47,267 nt of DNA from an uncultured Verrucomicrobiota bacterium (lineage in GTDB: Bacteria; Verrucomicrobiota; Verrucomicrobiia; Limisphaerales; UBA9464), in contig CAIVQB010000069.1 of assembly GCA_903907925.1 (NCBI GenBank), positions 1 through 47,267 on the forward strand, written 5' to 3'. Under the pieces are notes generated by a model. That model had not been told where the DNA came from, did not search any database, and saw only the letters and a program-made list of their open reading frames with translations. The translations under genes were made by a program, and so were the position numbers. Positions 35,490 to 44,725 of the stretch are shown in pieces (position 1 is the first letter of the stretch; each line of letters starts with the position of its first letter).

Positions 35490-36773
35490 ATGAACGCTGA
35501 GTTTTTGGCTGTTTTGGAATATTGGGAGAAGGAGAAGGGCATCTCGAAAGAGATCCTTCTCGGAGCCGTTCAGGAAGCGCTTTTGGCTGCCGCCAAGAAG
35601 GCGGTGGGGCCGGCGCGCGATTTGCGCGTGGCCATCGATCCCAAGTCCGGCGACATCAAAGCCTGGGCCAAGCTGATGGTGGCCGACCGGGTCATTTCCA
35701 AGCACGATCAGATTTCCGTCTTTGATGCCCGTCGCGCCGGGCATGCCGCCGCAAAGATGGGCGATGAAGTCGACGTCGAAGTCACGCCCGCTGGTTTCGG
35801 CCGCATTGCTGCACAGTATGCCAAGCAGGCGTTGATGTCACAGGTCCGCAAGGCCGAGAAGGCCATGATCTATGACGAGTTCAAGGATCGGGTCGGCGAC
35901 ATTGTCAGCGGAACCGTCCGCCGCTTTGACCGTTCCGACGTGATTCTCGATCTCGGCAAGTTCGAGGCCATGATGCCGAATCGCGAACGGGTTCCGACCG
36001 AGGAATACCAAGTGGGCGAACGCATCCGTTGCTTCGTCAAAGCGGTCGAGCAGACGCCGCACGGTCCGGAAATCATCCTTTCCCGCGCCGACCCCAATTT
36101 TGTGCTGAAGTTGTTCCGGCTGGAAGTGGCCGAAGTCAACGACAGCACCATCGAAATCCGCGCGATCGCCCGTGAGCCCGGATTCCGCACCAAGATCGCG
36201 GTTTATTCCCGCGATTCGAAGGTGGATCCCGTCGGCGCCTGCGTCGGCCTGCGGGGTCAGCGGGTGAAGAATATCGTCCGCGAACTGAACAACGAGAAGG
36301 TGGACATCATCCCCTGGTCGTCGGACATCCGCACCTTCGTCGCGAAGGCGCTGGATCCGGCCCGGGTCAAATCGTTTCACGTCGACGAGGAACGCAAGCG
36401 CGTCCTGGTGCACACCACGCCCGACCAGCTTCCCCTGGCCGTCGGCAAACGCGGTCAGAATGCCCGTCTGGCATCGCGCCTGACCGGTTGGCAAATCGAC
36501 ATCGAGGCGGAGGCGGAGGTCAATGGATTCGAAGCCAAGGTGGATCATGCGGTCCACGAGCTCGCCGCCATTCCGGGCATTTCCGAGGAACATGCCCGCG
36601 TCCTGGTGAACATCGGATTTCACAGTATCGGGGATCTGCTGGAGGCCGAAGCGGCCGATCTGGCGGTCGTCCCTGAAATCGGAGAGGTGGCCGCCCCCCT
36701 CCTCATCGAAGCCGTCAAGGGCGAGATGGTCCGTCGGCAGGCGAGTGGAGCCAGCCCCACCCCGACAGCGTAG
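35490..36773 (+). CDS. nusA: Transcription termination/antitermination factor NusA
   Basis: 427 residues from ATG 35490 (MNAEFLAVLEYWEKEKGISKEILLGAVQEALLAAAKK, the usual NusA start). The order is N-terminal RNA-polymerase-binding domain, S1 domain (GDIVSGTVRRFDRSDVILDLGKFEAMMP), KH1 (VGACVGLRGQRVKNIVRELNNEKVDII) and KH2 (AVGKRGQNARLASRLTGWQIDI), then a helical acidic C-terminus with HhH-like repeats (IPGISEEHARVLVNIGFHSIGDLLEAEAADLAVVPEIGE). It regulates pausing and termination. No rimP precedes it, unlike in many bacteria. Confidence 0.97.
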   Translation: MNAEFLAVLEYWEKEKGISKEILLGAVQEALLAAAKKAVGPARDLRVAIDPKSGDIKAWAKLMVADRVISKHDQISVFDARRAGHAAAKMGDEVDVEVTPAGFGRIAAQYAKQALMSQVRKAEKAMIYDEFKDRVGDIVSGTVRRFDRSDVILDLGKFEAMMPNRERVPTEEYQVGERIRCFVKAVEQTPHGPEIILSRADPNFVLKLFRLEVAEVNDSTIEIRAIAREPGFRTKIAVYSRDSKVDPVGACVGLRGQRVKNIVRELNNEKVDIIPWSSDIRTFVAKALDPARVKSFHVDEERKRVLVHTTPDQLPLAVGKRGQNARLASRLTGWQIDIEAEAEVNGFEAKVDHAVHELAAIPGISEEHARVLVNIGFHSIGDLLEAEAADLAVVPEIGEVAAPLLIEAVKGEMVRRQASGASPTPTA

Positions 36774-36912
36774 GGCACTTCAGTTTGATTCGCCGGCCGG
36801 GCTTTGGCGTCGATGCAGGTCTGGCAGCGTCTGGCGGCTCGCCCACATGGGGTCGCGCAGGTCGGGAATTCGGTCCACGTCGGTCGTTGGTTGAAATTGC
36901 ACGAAAGAAGCT

Positions 36913-39477
36913 ATGCCCGTTCGTATCTACGAAATCGCCAAGGAATTGAACCTGGAGAGCAAAGTCGTGCTCATCAAGGCGAAGGAGCTGGGCATTGCCG
37001 CGGCCAAGGTGCCGTCCAGCTCGCTCGATAAGATTACCGCGGAGTACCTGCGTGATCAGTTGATCCCCTTCGCTCCGCCGGTCGCCCCGGTCGCCACGGA
37101 GCCCGAACAGCCGGTGTTGATCATCCCGGCACCGCGCCCGGTCGAACCCGAACCGGAACCGGAGCCCGAACCGGAACCCACGGCACCGACCGCGGAGGTT
37201 GTTTCCGCCCCGCCGCACGCGCCCGCGAGTGAATCCGCCGCTTCCGCGCCGCCGGCCACCACCCCTTCCGAACCTTCGAGCCCCGTCGCCGGGGTGCCGT
37301 CTTTCGAATCCACCGCCGATCTCCCGGGCCACGTCCAACCACCGGCACCGGCCGTTGCATCCGCAGGAGCGCCGACCGTTCCGCCGTCGGTTCCAGCACC
37401 GGCCGCCCACGCGCCCACCCCCGCGGCACCGACGGCTGCCGTTCCGCCGACTCCCGTCAAACCGCCCGAGCCGCCCAAGAGTCAGATCGGTCAGTTGGTG
37501 GGACGCATTGATCCGCGCAGTTTCGCCCGTCCGCCGGCGCGCAGCGATGACCGTCGCGACAACCGCGGTGGCGGACGTCCCGATGATCGTCGTGGGGGAA
37601 ATTTTGGCAACCGGCCCGGCCAGTCCCAGCCGGCCACTCCCGCCAAGCCCGCGCCTCCCAAGGTGCATGTCGCCGCCGACGCACCGATTTTAATCATGCG
37701 CCCGCCGATCGTGGTGCGCGAATTCGCAGAGAAGATCGGCCGCAAACCGTTTCAGGTGATCGCGGACCTCATGAGCATGGGTGTCTTCGCGACCGTAACC
37801 CAGACCATCGATACCGAGCACGCCATCAAGGTTTCGGCGAAGCACGGATTCCGGTTCGAAACCGAGAAGCGCGACAAGGCCGCCCACAGCGTCAACGTTC
37901 CCAAGGAACAAAAGGTCGAACTCGACCAGGACGACCGGCCCGAGACTCAGAAGCCGCGCCCCCCGGTCATCACGATCATGGGACACGTCGACCATGGCAA
38001 AACGTCCCTGCTGGACGTGGTCCGCAAGGCCAACGTGGTTGCCGGCGAGGCCGGTGGCATCACCCAGCACATCGGTGCCTACACCATCGCCTATCCGCAC
38101 CCGATTACCGGCGTCCTGCAGCAATTGACCTTTCTCGACACCCCGGGGCATGCCGCCTTCTCGGCCATGCGCGCCCGCGGTGCCAATGTGACGGACATCG
38201 TCGTTCTGGTGGTCGCGGCCAATGACGGCGTGATGCCGCAGACGCTGGAAGCCCTCTCGCACGCGCAGGCGGCGAAGGTCCCCATCATCGTTGCCGTCAA
38301 CAAATGTGACCATCCCGCGGCGAACCCGTTGCGGGTCCGTCAGCAGCTTCAGGAAAAAGGTCTTCTGCCCGACGATTGGGGCGGCGACACGCTGTACGTC
38401 GACTGTTCGGCGGTCACCAAGCAGGGCATCGACAAGCTGATCGATTCCATCCTGCTCCAGGCGGAGTTGCTCGAACTGAAGGCCAATCCCGACCGCAAGG
38501 CCAAGGGCAACGTCATCGAATCCGGCGTCGAACCCGGCGGTCCCGTGGCCACCGTGCTGGTGCGCAAGGGCACCCTGCGGGTCGGTGATGTCATCCTCTG
38601 CGGTGAACATTACGGCAAGGTGCGGGCGATGATGAACGAGGAGGGTTCGCGCCTGAAGGAAGCCACCCCGTCGGTCGCGGTCCGCGTCCTCGGACTCAAT
38701 GGCGTTCCCGATGCCGGTTCTGAATTCAGTTCCGTCGAAAACGAAAAGGCGGCCCGCGAACTCGCCTCCCAGCGGTTCATGGATCGAAAGAAAGCCGAAC
38801 TCGACGGCGTGCGCCCGAAGCGGCAGACGCTCGAAGACATCTTCGGCCAGATCAGCGACATGACCGCCAAGGTCCTGAAGGTGATCGTCAAGGCGGACAC
38901 CCAGGGCAGTGTCGAAGCCATTTGCGATGCGTTGAACCAGATCGACTCCAGCAAGGTTTCGATGGAGATCGTTCACAGTGCGGTCGGTGCCGTCAGCGCT
39001 GCCGACGTGCTCCTCGCCAGTTCCTCGGATGCGGTTATTCTAGGCTTCCACACCCGCGTGGACAGCAGCGCCGCGGAACAGGCCAAGCATGAGGGCGTTC
39101 AGATCAAGCTCTACGCCATCATCTACGAGCTCATCGATCACGTGAAGGAGGCCATGGCCGGCCTGCTCGATCCCCTGCTCAAGGAAGTGGTCATCGGCCA
39201 GGCCGAGGTCCGCAAGATCTTCAGCCTTTCCAAGGGCGGCAATGTCGCCGGTTGCGCCGTCACCAACGGCCGCATCGTTCGCGGCAAGATGCGCGTGCGC
39301 CGCAAGACGCATCTCATTTACGAGGGCCTTTCCCTCACGTTGAAGCGTTTCCAGGATGAGGTGAACGAGGTCCGGTCCGGAATGGAATGCGGCATCAAGC
39401 TCGATGGCTTCGACGATTTCCAGGAAGGGGATTTCATCGAGTGCTACACCACCGAAAAGGTGGCCCAAAAGCTCTGA
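36913..39477 (+). CDS. infB: Translation initiation factor IF-2
   Basis: 854 residues. IF2_N ([17 protein letters not shown]) is followed by a long Pro/Ala-rich linker (with an [10 protein letters not shown] run near 80) typical of GC-rich bacteria, then the GTPase: GHVDHGKT (357-364), DTPGH (409-413) and NKCD (463-466). Domains II-IV follow, ending [26 protein letters not shown]. It delivers initiator tRNA to the 30S subunit. A 139-base gap with no clear structure separates it from nusA; GAAAGAAG upstream of the ATG may be its ribosome-binding site. Confidence 0.98.
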   Translation: MPVRIYEIAKELNLESKVVLIKAKELGIAAAKVPSSSLDKITAEYLRDQLIPFAPPVAPVATEPEQPVLIIPAPRPVEPEPEPEPEPEPTAPTAEVVSAPPHAPASESAASAPPATTPSEPSSPVAGVPSFESTADLPGHVQPPAPAVASAGAPTVPPSVPAPAAHAPTPAAPTAAVPPTPVKPPEPPKSQIGQLVGRIDPRSFARPPARSDDRRDNRGGGRPDDRRGGNFGNRPGQSQPATPAKPAPPKVHVAADAPILIMRPPIVVREFAEKIGRKPFQVIADLMSMGVFATVTQTIDTEHAIKVSAKHGFRFETEKRDKAAHSVNVPKEQKVELDQDDRPETQKPRPPVITIMGHVDHGKTSLLDVVRKANVVAGEAGGITQHIGAYTIAYPHPITGVLQQLTFLDTPGHAAFSAMRARGANVTDIVVLVVAANDGVMPQTLEALSHAQAAKVPIIVAVNKCDHPAANPLRVRQQLQEKGLLPDDWGGDTLYVDCSAVTKQGIDKLIDSILLQAELLELKANPDRKAKGNVIESGVEPGGPVATVLVRKGTLRVGDVILCGEHYGKVRAMMNEEGSRLKEATPSVAVRVLGLNGVPDAGSEFSSVENEKAARELASQRFMDRKKAELDGVRPKRQTLEDIFGQISDMTAKVLKVIVKADTQGSVEAICDALNQIDSSKVSMEIVHSAVGAVSAADVLLASSSDAVILGFHTRVDSSAAEQAKHEGVQIKLYAIIYELIDHVKEAMAGLLDPLLKEVVIGQAEVRKIFSLSKGGNVAGCAVTNGRIVRGKMRVRRKTHLIYEGLSLTLKRFQDEVNEVRSGMECGIKLDGFDDFQEGDFIECYTTEKVAQKL

Positions 39478-39502
39478 GTCGCCCGCGCTCCACAGTCTTT
39501 CC

Positions 39503-39919
39503 ATGCAACCCAATCGTCGGACCGCCCGTGTCAGGGAACTGCTGAAACACGAGGTGGCGGAGTGCATCCGGCGCGAGCTGTCGATTGACGAAGTCGGCTT
39601 GCTGACGGTCAACGACGTCGGCCTCGCCAGTGATCTTCGATCCGCGACGGTCTTTGTCGGATTCGTCGGAACGCCGGATCAGAAGAAGCGCGCCAAGTCC
39701 CGCCTCGCCGATCACGCCCGCCGCATCCAGATGATCGTCGGCACCTCCATCCAGCTCAAATTCGTCCCCGAGCTGCGGTTTCAACTGGACGATTCCATCG
39801 AACAGGGACACCGCATTGTCGCCCTGCTGGAGGAACTGGACCGCCCGAAAACGGCCACTCCGACCCCGCCCGGGACATCCCCCACCCTTCCCGACAGCGA
39901 CGCCGCCGCGTCTCCATGA
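39503..39919 (+). CDS. rbfA: 30S ribosome-binding factor RbfA
   Basis: 138 residues from ATG 39503; the frame opens inside infB but RbfA similarity starts here: MQPNRRTARVRELLKHEVAECIRRELS, then TVNDVGLASDLRSATVFVGFVG and VPELRFQLDDSIEQGHRIVALLEEL. RbfA binds 16S rRNA during late small-subunit maturation. A Thr/Pro-rich tail of ~20 residues follows the conserved domain. Its stop overlaps the start of nrnA (ATGA), showing coupled translation. Confidence 0.93.
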   Translation: MQPNRRTARVRELLKHEVAECIRRELSIDEVGLLTVNDVGLASDLRSATVFVGFVGTPDQKKRAKSRLADHARRIQMIVGTSIQLKFVPELRFQLDDSIEQGHRIVALLEELDRPKTATPTPPGTSPTLPDSDAAASP

Positions 39920-40905
39920 AGCCCATTCCCAAGACGGTCGAACGCATCCTCGAAGCCCTCCGTGACGCCAAATCAATCTGCATCGTCGGCCACGTGCGGC
40001 CGGACGGGGATTGTGTCGGTTCCCAACTCGGACTCGCACTCGCACTCGAGGAAGAGGGGAAGGCGGTCACCGTTTGGAACGAGGATGTCGTCCCCGACAA
40101 GCTGCGGTTTCTCGATCCCGACCGCCGTTTTTCAAAGCCCGCGGAAGGTCGGAAATTCGACGTGGTCATCGCCACCGATTGCGCCAGTTTCGAACGCCTC
40201 GGCCGCGCCGGCGAACACATCGCCGCCCGTGGACTGTTGATCAACATCGATCATCACGCCTCGAACACCCGGTACGGTGACATCAATTGGGTCTCCCCGC
40301 GTGAACCGTCGAGCGGTGAATTGATTTACGATCTTTGCGCCTGGGCCGGTTGGAAGATCACCCAGCCGATGGCGGATTGCCTGTTCACCGCGGTCAGCAC
40401 CGACACCGGCAGTTTCCAATACGCGGTGACCACTCCGGAAACGCTTGAGACCGCCGCCCATCTGGTCGAACGCGGAGCGGATCTCGGAAAAATCTGTCAG
40501 GAGGTTTACCAGAGTTTTCCGCTGACCCGGGTCCGGCTGCTGCGGCACGTCTACAACAAGTTCCGCCTCACCCACGATTCGAAGACGGCTTATTTCTGGC
40601 TCAAGCGCGCCGACTACGCGCGCACCGGTGCCTCGACCGAGGAGAGCGAGGGATTGATCGATCACATCCGCGCCATCGAGGGCGTGGTGGTGGCAATCGT
40701 CTTCGAGGAGATCGAACCCGAATTCACCCGGATCAGCCTTCGCTCTAAGAACGACCGGGTCAACGTCAACGAAGTGGCCGCCCTGTTCGGAGGCGGAGGC
40801 CACAAGGCCGCCGCCGGAGCCCGCATCGCCGGACGTCCCCTCACCGTCCAGCGCCGCGTGCTGACCGCCATCAAACGCGCACTGGCCGGACGTTCCCTCA
40901 CCTGA
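39916..40905 (+). CDS. nrnA: DHH-family nanoRNase / pAp phosphatase NrnA
   Basis: 329 residues. GHVRPDGDCVGSQ (25-37), DCASFERLG, the DHH motif (Asp112-His113-His114) in INIDHHASNT and TDTGSF mark the metal-binding DHH domain; the DHHA1 domain ends in GGGGHKAAAGARI. NrnA degrades 2-5-nt RNAs and dephosphorylates pAp. The position between rbfA and truB is the normal one for this family in many bacteria. truB starts five bases downstream. Confidence 0.94.
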   Translation: MKPIPKTVERILEALRDAKSICIVGHVRPDGDCVGSQLGLALALEEEGKAVTVWNEDVVPDKLRFLDPDRRFSKPAEGRKFDVVIATDCASFERLGRAGEHIAARGLLINIDHHASNTRYGDINWVSPREPSSGELIYDLCAWAGWKITQPMADCLFTAVSTDTGSFQYAVTTPETLETAAHLVERGADLGKICQEVYQSFPLTRVRLLRHVYNKFRLTHDSKTAYFWLKRADYARTGASTEESEGLIDHIRAIEGVVVAIVFEEIEPEFTRISLRSKNDRVNVNEVAALFGGGGHKAAAGARIAGRPLTVQRRVLTAIKRALAGRSLT

Positions 40906-40910
40906 TTCGG

Positions 40911-41627
40911 ATGCGCGAATTCACACCACTCGACGGCGCCCTCCTGGTCGACAAGCCCCAGGAATGGACCTCCCACGACGTCGTCGCCAAGGTCCGGGGC
41001 CATTTCCGAATCGCCAAGGTGGGTCATTGCGGGACGCTGGATCCCATGGCCACCGGCCTGCTGGTCCTGGTGTTCGGACAGGCCACGCGCCTTTCCGAAA
41101 GCCTGATGGCGACCGACAAGGTCTACGAAGGCGTGATGCGACTCGGCGAATCGACCGATTCCCACGACGCCGACGGCGAGCTGACCGGGTCCATGCCCGT
41201 GCCGCCGTTGTCCCTCGAGGACCTTAATACCGCGGCCAGCCCCTTCGAGGGCGATCAGCACCAGATTCCGCCGATGGTCAGCGCCATCAAAATCGGCGGC
41301 GTTCCGCTCCACAAGCTGGCGCGAAAAGGTCAGGAAGTGGAACGCCAACCGCGGCTCATCCACGTTTATTCGTACCGATTCCACGAGTACGAGGAACCCT
41401 TCGCTTATTTCGAGATCGCCTGCACCAAGGGCACTTATATCCGGGTGCTGGCCCATGATCTGGGGAACAAACTCGGCTGCGGCGCTCACCTCACGCGCCT
41501 GCGCCGGTTGAGCAGCGGCCGCTTCAACGTGCAGCAGGCCCACACCCTGGACAAGATCCTCGCCTGGACTCCGGCGGAATTGGCCCGAGAAGTCATTCCC
41601 TACCTGAAGCTCAAACACGCCGCCTGA
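40911..41627 (+). CDS. truB: tRNA pseudouridine(55) synthase TruB
   Basis: 238 residues. Catalytic Asp44 is in GTLDPMATG; the N-terminal GALLVDKPQEWTSHDVV and the later PPMVSAIKIGGVPLHKLARKG and CTKGTYIRVLAHDLG are TruB motifs. It makes pseudouridine 55 in the T-loop of tRNAs. The start is ATG 40911. The PUA-like C-terminal extension found in longer homologues is absent. ribF follows three bases after the stop. Confidence 0.96.
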   Translation: MREFTPLDGALLVDKPQEWTSHDVVAKVRGHFRIAKVGHCGTLDPMATGLLVLVFGQATRLSESLMATDKVYEGVMRLGESTDSHDADGELTGSMPVPPLSLEDLNTAASPFEGDQHQIPPMVSAIKIGGVPLHKLARKGQEVERQPRLIHVYSYRFHEYEEPFAYFEIACTKGTYIRVLAHDLGNKLGCGAHLTRLRRLSSGRFNVQQAHTLDKILAWTPAELAREVIPYLKLKHAA

Positions 41628-41630
41628 GCC

Positions 41631-42554
41631 ATGGTCATCGTCCGTCACGCCCGGGACCTGCCGCGTCATCCGCACGGGGTATGCTTCGCCTTCGGAATGT
41701 TCGACGGCGTGCATCTGGGGCACCAGCATGTCATCCGTTCTGCCCTTCTTGACGCCGCCGCGCACGGAGCGCTCTCGGGGGCGGTTACCTTTGATCGGCA
41801 TCCGCTTTCGGTGATCCATCCGGAGCGCTCGCCGCTGCTTCTTCAGCCCCTCGCGGCCCGACTGCGGGCCTTTGAAGCCCTGGGGGTCGACACCACCCTG
41901 GTCATTCCATTCACGCCCGAGTTCTCGCAAATCACCGGCGAGGCCTTCATCGAACAGCTCGCCCGTGATGCCGGCCGCATCCGCAGCATCAGTGTCGGAA
42001 ATGGATTTCACTTTGGCCACGAACGGAGCGGTGATGTTCCGGTGCTCAAGATTCTCGGACACCGCCTCGGCTTCACCGCCAACGCCTGCGCACCGGTGTC
42101 CATCGGTGACAGCCGGGTGAGCAGCAGCCGGGTCCGAAAATGCCTCCGCGCCGGCCAGTTGAAGGAGGCCAGCGAATTGCTGGGCCGTCCGTACTCGGTG
42201 AGCGGCCGCGTCCAGCCGGGAGATCAACTGGGCCGCCGCATCGGAGTGCCGACGGCCAATCTGGATGTCCGCGGATTGGAACTGCCGCCCCATGGTGTTT
42301 ACGCGGTGCGGGTCACCCATCAGTCCCGTGTCCTTCCAGGCGTGCTCAATCTGGGGGTCCGCCCCACCGTCACCGCCGCCGGCCCCCTCCGATTCGAGGT
42401 CCATCTGCTCGATTTCACCGGTGAACTGTTGGGCGAGGAATTGGAAGTGCGGCTGGTCGCCCGGCTGCGCGAGGAACTCCGTTTTGCGAATTTGGAAGCG
42501 TTGACCGCCCAAATCCGAAGCGACATCGAAGCCGCGCGCACCCTCCTCGGTTAG
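41631..42554 (+). CDS. ribF: Bifunctional riboflavin kinase / FAD synthetase RibF
   Basis: 307 residues. N-terminal adenylyltransferase half: FGMFDGVHLGHQHV (21-34), VTFDRHPLSVI, FHFGHERSG and the SSSRVRKCL motif. C-terminal kinase half: RPYSVSGRVQPGDQLGRRIGVPTANLDV, then HGVYAVRV, GVLNLGVRPTV and FEVHLLDFTGELLGEELEV. It converts riboflavin to FMN and then FAD. It is the last gene of the nusA operon. Confidence 0.96.
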   Translation: MVIVRHARDLPRHPHGVCFAFGMFDGVHLGHQHVIRSALLDAAAHGALSGAVTFDRHPLSVIHPERSPLLLQPLAARLRAFEALGVDTTLVIPFTPEFSQITGEAFIEQLARDAGRIRSISVGNGFHFGHERSGDVPVLKILGHRLGFTANACAPVSIGDSRVSSSRVRKCLRAGQLKEASELLGRPYSVSGRVQPGDQLGRRIGVPTANLDVRGLELPPHGVYAVRVTHQSRVLPGVLNLGVRPTVTAAGPLRFEVHLLDFTGELLGEELEVRLVARLREELRFANLEALTAQIRSDIEAARTLLG

Positions 42555-42665
42555 CCGCCGAACAACGCCGACCCGATCGTTCTCAAGCGACGGAAGCGGC
42601 CCGCCGATCATTCTCTACTGGATTCAACGCCGGGAATGGGTGAATTCTCTTCTCGCAGCCCAGCT

Positions 42666-43367
42666 ATGCCCTCGCAATCGTATCTCCCAACGGACCTCGT
42701 CTCTCAGGTCGTATGGCTGAACTATTTCTCCGCCCGGCTTCCCTCGTATCAGGCCACGTTTGGGCTTTCGGCCACCAAGATTGACGACATCCAGATGGAT
42801 GCCCGCTACTTCGCCTGGATCGTCTCTACGACCTCCCAACTCAAGACCCTGACCGCCTCCTACGTCGCGGCGCGCAGCCAATATGGGTTCGGCCAGAAAG
42901 GCGCGAAGGATCCCTACCTCCCCGGTCTCACCTTTCACACCCCGCGCCCGCCCAGCGTGCCGCCTGGGATCTTCCGGCGGGTGCATCGCATCGTCACCGA
43001 CATCAAAAGCCACCCGTTGTATACCGAGTCGATCGGCAAAAACCTGGGAATCAGTGGGTCCAACGATCTGGTCGACCTCACGCTGGTCCGACCGGAGATT
43101 GTGGTCTATTGGAACAACAACCAGCCCGAGGTGTCGTGGAAGAAGTCCGACGGGTTCGACACCATCGAGGTGGAGGTGAATCGCGGCACCGGATGGATGC
43201 CGCTGTGCATTTCCACGGCTCCGGGAATCATCGACACCCAACCCTCGCCGTTGTCCGCCGTTTCCACCGCCTGGCAGTACCGCGCGAGTTATATCCTGGC
43301 CGGTGACCGGGTCGGCCAATGGTCGGAAGTGATCGCCGTGACGGTGAAGGCCCAGGTCGGAACCTGA
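42666..43367 (+). CDS. Conserved protein of unknown function with fibronectin-like C-terminal part
   Basis: 233 residues from ATG 42666 (the frame opens ten residues earlier). No signal peptide. The N-terminal half is helical with many Trp and Tyr (WLNYFSARLPSYQATFGLSATKIDDIQMDARYFAWI); the C-terminal half is beta-type and Fn3-like (PEVSWKKSDGFDTIEVEVNRGTGWMPL ... WQYRASYILAGDRVGQWSEVIAVTV). Related proteins of this form occur in Verrucomicrobia and Bacteroidetes but I know of no function. A long antisense frame (42624-43379) is a composition shadow. It converges with purK; the stops are eight bases apart. Confidence 0.75.
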   Translation: MPSQSYLPTDLVSQVVWLNYFSARLPSYQATFGLSATKIDDIQMDARYFAWIVSTTSQLKTLTASYVAARSQYGFGQKGAKDPYLPGLTFHTPRPPSVPPGIFRRVHRIVTDIKSHPLYTESIGKNLGISGSNDLVDLTLVRPEIVVYWNNNQPEVSWKKSDGFDTIEVEVNRGTGWMPLCISTAPGIIDTQPSPLSAVSTAWQYRASYILAGDRVGQWSEVIAVTVKAQVGT

Positions 43368-43375
43368 GCGGCGAA

Positions 43376-44539
43376 TCACCGCTTCGGAATCAAACGATCC
43401 CGCGCTGCGCGAACCCGTTGAGCCGCCTCTTCGGGTGTCCGGCCAGTGGCGGTCAGATGTCCCATTTTCCGCCCGACCCGGGCCTCTGTTTTTCCGTAGA
43501 GATGAAGCTTGATGGCCGGATCAGCGAGGGCCGCGCCCCAGTCCGGCCGCCCGCCCGCTGCCACCCAGATGTCGCCCAGGAGATTTGCCATGGCCGCCGG
43601 TCGCCGCAATTCCACCGAGCCGAGCGGGAGCCCGCAGACCGCCCTCAGTTGTTGCTCGAACTGACAGGTGACGCAGGCGTCCAGAGTGAGGTGTCCCGAG
43701 TTGTGGGTCCGTGGTGCCAGCTCATTGACCAGAAGGCGATGATCGCGAGTCAGGAACAATTCAACCGTGATCAGTCCGACGGCATCCAGTGATTCGAGAA
43801 TACCCCGAGTGATTCGAACCGCCTCGGCGGCGACAGTGGCCGGAATCCGGGCCGGCGCCAGGGTCACATCGAGAATCTGATGGCGATGCTCGTTCTCAAA
43901 AACCGGGAATGCCTCAAATGATCCATCGGCACCGCGGGCCGCAATCACGCTGATTTCCCGTTCGAAATCGACGAACGCCTCGAACACGCCTTCCGCGCCA
44001 CCCAATCCGGCAAAGGCTGCACCGAGATCTCCGCCCGGCGTCAGACGTTGCTGTCCCTTTCCATCGTAGCCAAAACTGGTAGTCTTCAGCATTGCGGGCA
44101 GCCCCAGGTCCCGCACCGCTGCGGTCAGGTCGTCGACGCTTTGAATCCGGCGGAACGGCGTCACCGGAAAACCATGGTCAGCCAGAAACGTTTTTTCCCG
44201 AAGCCGCTGCTGGGCCACGTGCAGCACCGAACCGGCGGGCCGAACCGGCACGACTTCAGCCGCCGCCTGACTGGTGGCGCTGGGAACATTCTCAAACTCG
44301 AAGGTCACCAAGTCGACGCCGCGGGCAAATTCCCGCACGGCGTCGAGATCCTCATACGCCCCCACCCGCTCCACATCGCCCACCTGCCCCGCCGGTGTAT
44401 CGCTATCGGGTGAAAAGATGTGAACGCGATATCCCAGCCGTCGGGCGGCAATGGTGAACATCCGACCCAGTTGACCGCTGCCCAGGACTCCTATGGTGGC
44501 ACCGGGTAAAATTGGATCGGTCGGCGATGAGGCGAACAT
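43376..44539 (-). CDS. purK: 5-(carboxyamino)imidazole ribonucleotide synthase PurK
   Basis: 387 residues from ATG 44539. ATP-grasp enzyme of purine synthesis that carboxylates AIR using ATP and bicarbonate. Seen: IGVLGSGQLGRMFTIAARRLGY, TFEFENVPS, the strand PAMLKTTSFGYDGKGQQ, FVDFEREISVIAARGADG, VELFLTRDHRLLVNELAPRTHNSGH and NLLGD. The C-terminal HLYGKTEARVGRKMGHLTATG completes the fold. purE is not adjacent. Confidence 0.96.
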   Translation of the reverse strand: MFASSPTDPILPGATIGVLGSGQLGRMFTIAARRLGYRVHIFSPDSDTPAGQVGDVERVGAYEDLDAVREFARGVDLVTFEFENVPSATSQAAAEVVPVRPAGSVLHVAQQRLREKTFLADHGFPVTPFRRIQSVDDLTAAVRDLGLPAMLKTTSFGYDGKGQQRLTPGGDLGAAFAGLGGAEGVFEAFVDFEREISVIAARGADGSFEAFPVFENEHRHQILDVTLAPARIPATVAAEAVRITRGILESLDAVGLITVELFLTRDHRLLVNELAPRTHNSGHLTLDACVTCQFEQQLRAVCGLPLGSVELRRPAAMANLLGDIWVAAGGRPDWGAALADPAIKLHLYGKTEARVGRKMGHLTATGRTPEEAAQRVRAARDRLIPKR

Positions 44540-44725
44540 GTGACGGCCTCAGACTAGCCGTGCGCGACATCGACCGAAAACTCAAAACGGCTCAAAGTCG
44601 ACCGCGGTTGACGGCGTCACACCGATCGATTCAAAACAACCGGGATGTTTTGATTGGTTCCTCGAATTGCCACCGCTAGTTTTCAACATCCCCCGCCCGA
44701 TTGGCGGTTGCCGTCGGTGAAACAG

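Noticed and set aside
37130-37180. Glu-Pro repeat run in IF-2 as something unusual
   Set aside because: Low-complexity linkers between IF2_N and the GTPase domain are common in GC-rich bacteria.
37690-42611. Long minus-strand frames opposite infB, rbfA, nrnA, truB and ribF
   Set aside because: Antisense shadows of well-recognised operon genes.
42624-43379. Minus-strand frame opposite the unknown gene at 42666-43367
   Set aside because: The plus-strand frame has the better protein-like pattern (Trp/Tyr-rich helices, Fn3-like strands), and the minus frame reads as Arg/Gly/His-rich shadow.
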